A DNA stretch of 64,000 nucleotides from Candidatus Gastranaerophilales bacterium (GTDB taxonomy: Bacteria; Cyanobacteriota; Vampirovibrionia; Gastranaerophilales; Gastranaerophilaceae), in assembly GCA_944323045.1 (NCBI GenBank), contig CALUQX010000010.1:1-64000 (forward strand), in the 5' to 3' direction. This document shows, one piece after another, positions 50,226 to 57,269 of this stretch. The translations under genes were made by a program, and so were the position numbers. Every line of letters begins with the position of its first letter. Position 1 is the stretch's first letter. Under the pieces are notes generated by a model that saw only the letters and a program-made list of their open reading frames with translations, had not been told where the DNA came from and searched no databases.

Positions 50226-51350
50226 ATGAAAACCAACAACAAAATCAACGAATCAACCGCTCAGACACATTCCAGAAACAACGGTACTCACTTTACTCAC
50301 AGTACTCACTTCCTCACGCGCGCTAACGCGTTTACGCTCGCCGAGACCCTCATCACTCTGGCAATCATCGGCGTAGTAGCGGCGATAACGATACCAAGTC
50401 TTGTTAAGAACTACAATGAAAAGGCATGGGCAACTGCACAGGATGTGTTCACAAAACGTCTAGAAGTAGCCACCAGACAGATGAACACAGAAGAAAAGTT
50501 AGCGGGCTACTCAAACACAATGGACTTTGTGAACGAACTTAAGAAGTACATCAAGATAACGAATGTATGTGATAGTAATAATTTATCAAAGTGCTTTGAG
50601 AAAAATATAATGAGCGCGGATAATCGTTACGTAGATACGTCAATTTTAAAAACATCCGCACAACTAGCCAAGGAGGATTGGGGAACAGAAACTGTTGGTG
50701 TACAATTTGCAAATGGTATAAACGCCCTAATTGCGTATAACCCACAGACAGACCAGCAACCATTTAATAACCAGTTTAGCGCATCAGCAGCGAGTATGGC
50801 GATATTGTATGACGTATCTGGCAATAAGAATCCGAATATAATAGGTAAAGATATAAATCAGAATGCGAATGTAAAAACGCTTGGTTGCATGATTGAACCG
50901 GATTTAGTTGGAGGTATATGCGTAAGCAATATTTTATCATCTGGTACAGGGTATAATCCAATGACATATGCAGAATGTATTGAGGCAAGGGATAAAGGAG
51001 AAATAGATGTACAGTATTGCTACAACGGTGTTTTAGCAGATTATTTTGCGGGTGCAGTGAAAGCATGCGGGGGAGTTAGTCACATGCCAACCCAAGGTCA
51101 ATTATTGGATTTAGCAAAAAGCATATATAATGCCCCTATAAGTTCAACTGGAACAACATCCAATTTAACCATGGACTTAACCAAAGCCCAACTTTTTCTT
51201 TCAAATTCATTATCGGATAGTTTTAGTATTTGGTCAGGCGAAGAAGTAAATCAAGATAAGGCATATAGGAGAGGGTTCTACTCAACAGAGACATACTTGA
51301 TTCAGACATATCGTCATGGAGATTCACTAGCTATATGCATAAATAATTAA
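50226..51350 (+). CDS. Prepilin-like surface protein, paralogue 2
   Basis: The 374-residue protein has a polar, His/Thr-rich leader (about 37 residues), then the prepilin site RANA|FTLAETLITLAIIGVVAA. The mature region shares the block VATRQMNTEEKLAGYSNTMD with paralogue 1, while the rest is diverged. The C-terminus (HMPTQGQLLDLAKSIYN, FSIWSGEE, ending LAICINN) is again Lcl/DUF1566-like. AAAGGAGC lies 10 bases before ATG 50226; the longer open frame upstream is repeat sequence and not part of the protein. No strong promoter is obvious. Confidence 0.85.
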   Translation: MKTNNKINESTAQTHSRNNGTHFTHSTHFLTRANAFTLAETLITLAIIGVVAAITIPSLVKNYNEKAWATAQDVFTKRLEVATRQMNTEEKLAGYSNTMDFVNELKKYIKITNVCDSNNLSKCFEKNIMSADNRYVDTSILKTSAQLAKEDWGTETVGVQFANGINALIAYNPQTDQQPFNNQFSASAASMAILYDVSGNKNPNIIGKDINQNANVKTLGCMIEPDLVGGICVSNILSSGTGYNPMTYAECIEARDKGEIDVQYCYNGVLADYFAGAVKACGGVSHMPTQGQLLDLAKSIYNAPISSTGTTSNLTMDLTKAQLFLSNSLSDSFSIWSGEEVNQDKAYRRGFYSTETYLIQTYRHGDSLAICINN

Positions 51351-51353
51351 AAA

Positions 51354-51634
51354 GTGTCGCAGAGTTTCGTCGATTGTGCTTACGCACAAAGTAGCCTCAA
51401 TCTGCTTGCTACTCTGATTTGCTCACTTCGTTCGCGCCATCCGTCCGCAAATCCGCTCGCAATGACGGTCTTATTTTTTGAAAAGAACTTATTTCCCTAT
51501 TTCCTTATTCCCTTAACAACAGGCAATATGGAAAAGCCCACGTTGTCTGTTGTTGTAACTACTTAGCCCCTTAGTGCCTTAGTAACTTAGTGCCTTTTAT
51601 GCGTCAATGTGGATATTCCATGTTGCCTGATTTT
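51354..51634. repeat. REP-like cluster with copy 2 of the 66-bp repeat
   Basis: The roughly 320-base gap after the second prepilin has no gene. It holds the hairpin TTGTGC (51374-51379) with GCACAA (51384-51389), a REP-like run ending CGCTCGCAATGACGG near 51467, and the second copy of the 66-bp dispersed repeat at 51569-51634 (63/66 identical to 38311-38376). Confidence 0.8.
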
Positions 51635-51668
51635 GAAATGGACTTAATGTCTTATCGTCTTTAAAAAG

Positions 51669-51698
51669 AACAACAACGCACACTGATGCGTTGTTGTT
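51669..51698 (-). terminator. Terminator of the second ompH-like gene
   Basis: AACAACAACGCA (51669-51680) pairs with its complement (51687-51698) around a 6-nt loop. On the minus strand TTCTTTTTAAAG follows. It lies 23 bases after the ompH-like stop. Confidence 0.82.
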
Positions 51699-51721
51699 AA
51701 AGTGATTTATTGTTTAAAAAA

Positions 51722-52192
51722 TTATTTGCTTGATTTAACAGCTTTTGATATTGCATCGGTAATATCTGTTCCGCCGTAAAGCACTGCGCCTTTTGCAAGA
51801 ACAATGTCAAAGTTTCTTGCTTTTGCTTCTGTTGCAATTATTGATGTAATTTTAGAATCAATTGCTGTTAATTTTGATGTGTAATCTTTTTCTATTTTAA
51901 CCTGTTTTTCTTTCAATTCTTTTGTGTATTTTTCTTCTAATGCCTGTTTTTTCTTAGCATCTGTTGTTGCAGCAACATCTTTTCTTGCTTTTTCAAGGAA
52001 AGATACAACCTCTTTTGCTTTTGTCTGGCGTTCTGTTTTCAAAGCAGCTACCTGCGGTGATGAATTAATTACTTTTTGCACGTCAACTACAGCAATTTTA
52101 GAAGGCATATCAGAAATCGCATAGTTATTTACCCCGAATCCAATAACAAATGCAGCTAAACCTACTGCTAAAAATTTCATCTTGTTGTTCAT
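51722..52192 (-). CDS. OmpH/Skp-family periplasmic chaperone, paralogue 2
   Basis: The 156-residue protein has a hydrophobic N-terminus (MKFLAVGLAAFVIGFGVNNY), the shared block ISDMPSKIAVVDVQKVINSS, a Lys/Glu coiled-coil arm and the closing RNFDIVLAKGAVLYGGTDIT. The block structure matches the 20078 gene closely. The open frame extends to 52213, but AAGGAG lies 6 bases before ATG 52192. It is divergent from the TpsB-like barrel gene, so each barrel gene in the window has an OmpH/Skp neighbour. Confidence 0.9.
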   Translation of the reverse strand: MNNKMKFLAVGLAAFVIGFGVNNYAISDMPSKIAVVDVQKVINSSPQVAALKTERQTKAKEVVSFLEKARKDVAATTDAKKKQALEEKYTKELKEKQVKIEKDYTSKLTAIDSKITSIIATEAKARNFDIVLAKGAVLYGGTDITDAISKAVKSSK

Positions 52193-52455
52193 ATTTTTCT
52201 CCTTATTTATCACAAAAATAGAATACTTAAATCCGGCTAAAAAATCAACTACCGTATATGATTGATTTTTTTCGAAAACTATTTACTTAGCCGGCTGATG
52301 CGGCTATAATGTATTTAACGATATTTGCTATATTGCTAACTTATTTAAATATATATTACAATTTGGTAACAATAGTGTAAATTTTCGTTCTCATTTCATT
52401 TTAATAGTAGTATGATATAGTTAGACAAAATTAATGAAAAAGGTATATAAATTAA

Positions 52456-54396
52456 ATGAAAAAGATTAACAAGAACCTATTAACTTCTGTATTATGCTTA
52501 TCTGCATGCTGCATGTTCAGCTTGCCTGCATTTTCAATTGATCTTCCAACCGGCTTTAGAAATGAGGTCATGCAAGAAGGCGGTATGAACTACCGCCATG
52601 ACATGGATTTGGAAAGATTCCAGAATAGAGAAAGATATATACAGGATGATTATACTAACAGAGAACACGTAAAAGATAACCCTGAACCTGTAGAAAATAA
52701 AGACCAGTATCAGGCTCCTAAAGATGTTATTAAAGCTACTATTGATGAAGTAGATTCTAAAGGTGTATATATTAATTCCGTTACCCTCGCACCTTCAGAA
52801 ATTTTGACTAAAGAAGAAACTGACCCGATTATTCAAAAATTGGTCGGTCGTAATGTTTTCATAAGCGATATTCAAAAAGTTATTGATGAAATTAATACCT
52901 TGTATGCTGATAAAGGTTATGTAACCGCAAGAGCGTTCCTGCCGGAACAAACTGTTACCGAAGGTAATATCTACATTGATGTTATTGAAAGCCGTGTAGG
53001 TAATATTACTGTTCAGGAAAACCGCTGGACACGCTCAAAATATATTACAGACAGATTGCCGCAAAAGGAAGGCGATTTGTTTGATATTGTTGATTTGGAA
53101 AAAGATGTACTTGATTTTAACAGGTATAATGAAGGGGTTAAATTATCAGCTAACTTAAAAGCCGGTGAAAAACCCGGAACCACAGATATTGAAATTAAAG
53201 CTGATGAATCCTTTCCGTTCCACTTAGTCGGTGTAATGGACAACCAGGGACGTTATACAACCGGTAGTTTAAGAGGCGGTGCCATGATGTATGCTGACAG
53301 CTTGTTCGGCGTCAGAGATAAATTGTCCATTGGTACTTACTTAAGCGGCGGTGTAACAAGCCCGTTCTTTGATTACAACATTCCTGTAAACAAATACGAT
53401 GGTCGTGTCGGGTTCTTATTCTCAAGCGGCTTTGCAAAAGTTAAATGGGGCGATTATCGTGACTTTGACTTGAAGAGTAAATCTTATCAATATAGTTTGT
53501 ACTATTCACAGCCAATCGTTAGAAAACCTGGCTTTGAATTAAAAGGTTATGCTGCTATCAACTACAAACGCGCAAGAACATCACTCGGTATACTGGAAGA
53601 TTTCGGTATGGATCCGGATATCGGTGTTGATAACGTAACAAGTGCAGAAGTCGCATTGAACTTGCGTAAAGATACTAAATACGGTATTTGGTACTTGAAC
53701 CAGAGTGCATACTATTCTATACCGATATTTAATTCACAAACTGATAATAACTACTTTAAATACAGCGGCGGTGTTGTAAGATTACACGATTTCTCACACG
53801 GTATTATCGGTCAATTGAGAAGTAACTATCAATTCATACCGGGCAGTGAAGATGTTCCGTTCTTAGATCAAATCCAGGCCGGTGGTCTTGCAACTGTCAG
53901 AGGTTACTCAGAAGGTCTTATGATTGGTAAAAACGGTTACTTCGTAAGCGGTGAATTGATGTTCCCTCTATTGCCAAGAGAAATTACAAGTCCTAGAACA
54001 GGTGAAAAAATACCGTTCTTAGGCAGATACATTAAAGGTGCTGTGTTTGCAGACCATGCCGGTATCTTCCCTGCCGCAAGCTATGACCCTTATGGCGGAA
54101 GTTACTTTATGGCATCACTTGGTATGGGGTTGAGAATTCAGTTACCGGGTGATTTGAGTGCAAGATTATACTGGGGCTTCCCGCTGTTGAATGATTTGCG
54201 TCAGGCTGGCGGTGAAAACAAATATGGTCGTTTCCACTTTGAATTGACTATGGCACCTGACTTTGATGCCTTATTAAGAAGCAGATACGGTGCTCCTAAG
54301 GCTGTTGAAAAACGCGTAGAAGCTGAATATGTAAACAACTATGATGATGTTCGTCACTACGACTACTACTATGACGGTCGCGGCGGAGGACTATAA
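52456..54396 (+). CDS. TpsB/ShlB-type outer-membrane translocator (Omp85 superfamily)
   Basis: The 646-residue protein has a signal peptide (residues 1-27, ending PAFS), a charged linker, two POTRA-like domains (about 90-245, with INTLYADKGYVTARAFLPEQ) and a 16-strand-type barrel (about 245-600) containing the Omp85 lid-lock motif in LATVRGYSEG. Such proteins export large TpsA adhesins or enzymes across the outer membrane. No TpsA partner is adjacent. After the last likely barrel strand (GRFHFELTM) about 45 residues follow, ending in a Tyr/Asp/Gly-rich tail (HYDYYYDGRGGGL). AAAGG precedes the ATG; a strong terminator follows. Confidence 0.9.
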   Translation: MKKINKNLLTSVLCLSACCMFSLPAFSIDLPTGFRNEVMQEGGMNYRHDMDLERFQNRERYIQDDYTNREHVKDNPEPVENKDQYQAPKDVIKATIDEVDSKGVYINSVTLAPSEILTKEETDPIIQKLVGRNVFISDIQKVIDEINTLYADKGYVTARAFLPEQTVTEGNIYIDVIESRVGNITVQENRWTRSKYITDRLPQKEGDLFDIVDLEKDVLDFNRYNEGVKLSANLKAGEKPGTTDIEIKADESFPFHLVGVMDNQGRYTTGSLRGGAMMYADSLFGVRDKLSIGTYLSGGVTSPFFDYNIPVNKYDGRVGFLFSSGFAKVKWGDYRDFDLKSKSYQYSLYYSQPIVRKPGFELKGYAAINYKRARTSLGILEDFGMDPDIGVDNVTSAEVALNLRKDTKYGIWYLNQSAYYSIPIFNSQTDNNYFKYSGGVVRLHDFSHGIIGQLRSNYQFIPGSEDVPFLDQIQAGGLATVRGYSEGLMIGKNGYFVSGELMFPLLPREITSPRTGEKIPFLGRYIKGAVFADHAGIFPAASYDPYGGSYFMASLGMGLRIQLPGDLSARLYWGFPLLNDLRQAGGENKYGRFHFELTMAPDFDALLRSRYGAPKAVEKRVEAEYVNNYDDVRHYDYYYDGRGGGL

Positions 54397-54404
54397 AAAT
54401 AACG

Positions 54405-54436
54405 AAAAATGCGATAACTTGAGTTATCGCATTTTT
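54405..54436 (+). terminator. Terminator after the TpsB-like gene
   Basis: A 15-bp stem, AAAAATGCGATAACT with its complement, and a minimal loop (TG) are located 8 bases after the stop. The stem ends in five Ts. Confidence 0.9.
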
Positions 54437-54461
54437 ATTTGTGATTAATGAGGCAAATAAA

Positions 54462-55145
54462 ATGACTAAGGGGATATTTGTGACTGCAACCGGCACTGAT
54501 GTCGGCAAAACTTATGTATCAGCACTGCTGGTCAAAATGATACGCCAAGCAGATGTAAACTGCGGATATTACAAACCTGCACTAAGCGGGGCTGAAATTA
54601 AAAACGGAAAACTTGTTCCGGGTGATTGCGATTATGTGTTGAAGACATCTGGGCTGGAAATTTCTCCTGAAGAATGTGTTTCTTATATGTTTAAACCTGC
54701 TGTTTCTCCGCATCTGGCTGCCAAAATGGAAAATAATTCTATAAAACTTGATAAAATTCTAAATGATTTTAGCCGGTTTAAACAAAGATTTGATTATATC
54801 GTTGTAGAAGGCGCGGGCGGCATTGTGTGCCCGTTTAATATTGAAGACAATCTATTACTGCCGGATGTTATAAAAGCATTGAATCTGGATATAATAGTTG
54901 TGGCTTCTGCAGAACTAGGTACGATTAACTCGACTTTTCTTACCGTTGAATATGCCAGACAGCGCGGAATTAATGTACGCGGAATTATTTTGAACAACTA
55001 TAATCCTGATGATATTATGCAGGCAGATAACAAAAAATCAGTCGAAATTTTAACGGGAATACCCGTCATTGCAACTGTTCAGAAAAATCAGAAAGATTTA
55101 GATATCTCAATCGAGACATTAAAAAGTATATTTAAAGAGGTGTAA
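54462..55145 (+). CDS. bioD: Dethiobiotin synthetase
   Basis: BioD closes the ureido ring of dethiobiotin from 7,8-diaminopelargonate, CO2 and ATP. The 227-residue protein has the P-loop TATGTDVGKTYVSALL, the substrate segment YYKPALSG, VVEGAGGIVCPF and RGIILNNY. The open frame begins at GTG 54441, but GAGG lies 9 bases before ATG 54462 and the P-loop position fits that start. bioA follows with no gap. Confidence 0.95.
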   Translation: MTKGIFVTATGTDVGKTYVSALLVKMIRQADVNCGYYKPALSGAEIKNGKLVPGDCDYVLKTSGLEISPEECVSYMFKPAVSPHLAAKMENNSIKLDKILNDFSRFKQRFDYIVVEGAGGIVCPFNIEDNLLLPDVIKALNLDIIVVASAELGTINSTFLTVEYARQRGINVRGIILNNYNPDDIMQADNKKSVEILTGIPVIATVQKNQKDLDISIETLKSIFKEV

Positions 55146-56501
55146 ATGAATAATACTGAAAATTGGGCTGAAAAAGACTTAAAATACATATGGCATCCTT
55201 GTTCTCAGATGAAGGATTATGAAGAGCTGCCGCCAATTGTAATTGAACATGGCAAAGGGATTAAACTCTATGATATTAACGGTAAAGAGTATTATGATGT
55301 TGTTAGTTCATGGTGGTGTAACCTTCTCGGACACTGCAACCCTAGAATTAATGCGGCGGTTAAAAAGCAGATTGACACACTTGAACATGTTATTTTTGCC
55401 AATTTTTCCCATAAGCCGGCAATTACTTTATGTGAAAAACTTGCAAAAGTTCTTCCTCAAGGATTGTGTAAATTCAATTTTACAGACAACGGGTCTTCTG
55501 CTATTGAGGCAGCAATGAAAGTTAGTTTTCAATACCATGCTCAGACCGGAAATCCGCAGAAAAAGAGATTTATGGCATTGTCTGATGCTTATCACGGTGA
55601 AACAATCGGCGCATTATCTGTTGGCGGAGTTGATTTGTATTCAGAAATTTATAAACCGATTTTACTGGACATAGCGAGAATAGAAGGTCCGGACTGCTAT
55701 AGATGCCCGTATGGCAAAGACAGAGACCACTGCCAGTGTGAATGCATTGCCAAAGCAGAACAAACATTTGCACTATACGGAAAAGAAACATGTGCATTAC
55801 TGGTTGAACCTTTATTGCAAGGGTCTGCGGGAATGCGGGTTTATCCGCCTTTATATCTTAAGAAATTGCGAGAACTCTGTGATGAGTACAATGTACACTT
55901 AATCGCTGATGAAATAGCAACAGGATACGGTAGAACTGGGAAGATGTTTGCGTTTGACCATGCAGGTGTTTCACCTGATATTATGTGCCTTTCAAAAGGC
56001 TTAACAGGCGGATACATGCCGATGGCACTATTTGTTACAACTCAGAAGATATATGATGCTTTTTATGCGGATTACAATGAGGGGAAAGCTTTTATGCATA
56101 GCCACACCTATAGCGGCAATCCGCTTGCGTGTTCTGCTGCTATTGAAGTGCTTAATATCCTTGAAGATGAACATATTATTGAAAAGGCAAATGAGAACGC
56201 AATTTATTTTAACAGGATAATTAAAGAAAAATTCCTTGCGCATAAGAATGTAGGGGAAGTGCGTTCAATCGGCTTGATTAATGCAATTGAACTTGTTAAA
56301 GATAAATCGACTAAAGAGCCGTTTGACAGCAAACTTCGTACAGGTTACCAGATATATAAGAAAGCACTGCAAAATGGTGTATTACTGCGTCCGTTGGGCG
56401 ATGTAATATACTTCAATCCGCCATTGATTATCAAGCCGGAGGAAATGGATTACGTTACGGATATTGCGCTAAGATGCCTGAAGGATGTTCTTGGCAATTA
56501 A
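55146..56501 (+). CDS. bioA: Adenosylmethionine-8-amino-7-oxononanoate aminotransferase
   Basis: BioA makes 7,8-diaminopelargonate using S-adenosylmethionine as amino donor. The 451-residue PLP enzyme shows DLKYIWHPCSQMKDYE, SSWWCNLLGHCNPRIN, FTDNGSSAIEAAMKVSFQY, HLIADEIATGYGRTG and the PLP lysine in SKGLTGGYMP. AGAGGTG at the end of bioD is its ribosome site. A Cys-rich insert (CYRCPYGKDRDHCQCECIAK) is unusual but seen in some BioA. bioB, bioF and bioH are not in the window. Confidence 0.95.
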   Translation: MNNTENWAEKDLKYIWHPCSQMKDYEELPPIVIEHGKGIKLYDINGKEYYDVVSSWWCNLLGHCNPRINAAVKKQIDTLEHVIFANFSHKPAITLCEKLAKVLPQGLCKFNFTDNGSSAIEAAMKVSFQYHAQTGNPQKKRFMALSDAYHGETIGALSVGGVDLYSEIYKPILLDIARIEGPDCYRCPYGKDRDHCQCECIAKAEQTFALYGKETCALLVEPLLQGSAGMRVYPPLYLKKLRELCDEYNVHLIADEIATGYGRTGKMFAFDHAGVSPDIMCLSKGLTGGYMPMALFVTTQKIYDAFYADYNEGKAFMHSHTYSGNPLACSAAIEVLNILEDEHIIEKANENAIYFNRIIKEKFLAHKNVGEVRSIGLINAIELVKDKSTKEPFDSKLRTGYQIYKKALQNGVLLRPLGDVIYFNPPLIIKPEEMDYVTDIALRCLKDVLGN

Positions 56502-56592
56502 CGGCGCATGACAACTATACGTTTTTTATTTAACGTATAATCTACACTTCTTAATGCCCATAATCTTCTTCTTGGTAAAAAATTTCAGGAAA

Positions 56593-56626
56593 GCAATTTC
56601 TGGTGAAACAAATTGCGATTTTTTTC
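56593..56626 (+). terminator. Probable bioA terminator
   Basis: GCAATTT (56593-56599) pairs with AAATTGC (56610-56616), followed by GATTTTTTT. Upstream, TATACGTT (56516-56523) with AACGTATA (56532-56539) forms a second hairpin directly after the bioA stop. Confidence 0.6.
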
Positions 56627-56642
56627 GTCTGTATTGTTAGGG

Positions 56643-56738
56643 TTAGCCTTCTGTAGTAAGTTCTTCCCAGATACTAGGAACAACAATTAATGCAGTGTAA
56701 ACAATGAACCCGAACAGAATTAAGTTGATAGCTTCCAT
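56643..56738 (-). CDS. Putative 31-aa single-span membrane peptide
   Basis: This ORF is too short for routine calling. AGGAG lies 9 bases before its ATG on the minus strand, in a gap otherwise free of genes. The peptide starts MEAINLILFGFIVYTALIVV and ends PSIWEELTTEG: one membrane helix (about 5-22) and an acidic C-terminus. This composition is like the small membrane subunits of respiratory or photosynthetic complexes, but I do not recognise the sequence. An AT-rich promoter-like region lies upstream. Confidence 0.55.
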   Translation of the reverse strand: MEAINLILFGFIVYTALIVVPSIWEELTTEG

Positions 56739-56854
56739 AATAAACTTCTCCTAAATAGTTTACATATATATTATTCCCATCTATTAATATTTTGTAACAT
56801 ATTTGAATGAGAATTTTGAAATAATTGTGATACAATAACAAGAAAGAGTGATTT

Positions 56855-57166
56855 ATGAAAAAGAAACTGAAACATTTATTTGACAATCTTTGCTGTTCGC
56901 AGTGTAAATGCGGATTTGACGAAGATTCAATAGAAATAAAACGCGAAGAAACTGGACTGCTGGTTACGCATTTGACTTGTAGAAACTGCGGAAAATCATT
57001 CGGCGTTGCATTTTTAGGATTGAATAACATTGAAATAAAAAATCCTGAAGATATGGCGCTTGAAGTTCAGGAGGGTCCGGAGGCAATAAGTTACGACGAT
57101 GTAATTGATGCGCACAGATTTATACAAAGTTTGGAGGCAGACTGGCAAAAACATCTGCCTAAATAA
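56855..57166 (+). CDS. Hypothetical zinc-ribbon-like protein
   Basis: The 103-residue protein has two CxxC knuckles (CCSQCKC near 13-19 and CRNCGKSFGVAFLG near 43-55), suggesting a zinc ribbon, then an acidic C-terminal half with YDDVIDAHRFIQSLEADWQK. I do not recognise a named family. A GAAAGAG element lies upstream of the ATG. It is a single-gene unit followed by a terminator. Confidence 0.75.
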   Translation: MKKKLKHLFDNLCCSQCKCGFDEDSIEIKREETGLLVTHLTCRNCGKSFGVAFLGLNNIEIKNPEDMALEVQEGPEAISYDDVIDAHRFIQSLEADWQKHLPK

Positions 57167-57202
57167 ATTAGATAACTCCTTTCGTTTTTATTAAGATATA
57201 TT

Positions 57203-57235
57203 AATTGCACATTATTTTATTGTGCAATTTTTTTT
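57203..57235 (+). terminator. Terminator after the zinc-ribbon-like gene
   Basis: AATTGCACA (57203-57211) pairs with TGTGCAATT (57221-57229), followed by a run of Ts. It lies 37 bases after the stop. Confidence 0.85.
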
Positions 57236-57269
57236 GTTTTTGCGTTTTTATCATATTATGGGTAGTAAT

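Noticed and set aside
48305-51350. Diversity-generating retroelement acting on the prepilin C-termini
   Set aside because: No reverse transcriptase and no template/variable repeat pair with adenine-biased differences were found in the window. Kept only as a genome-wide check.
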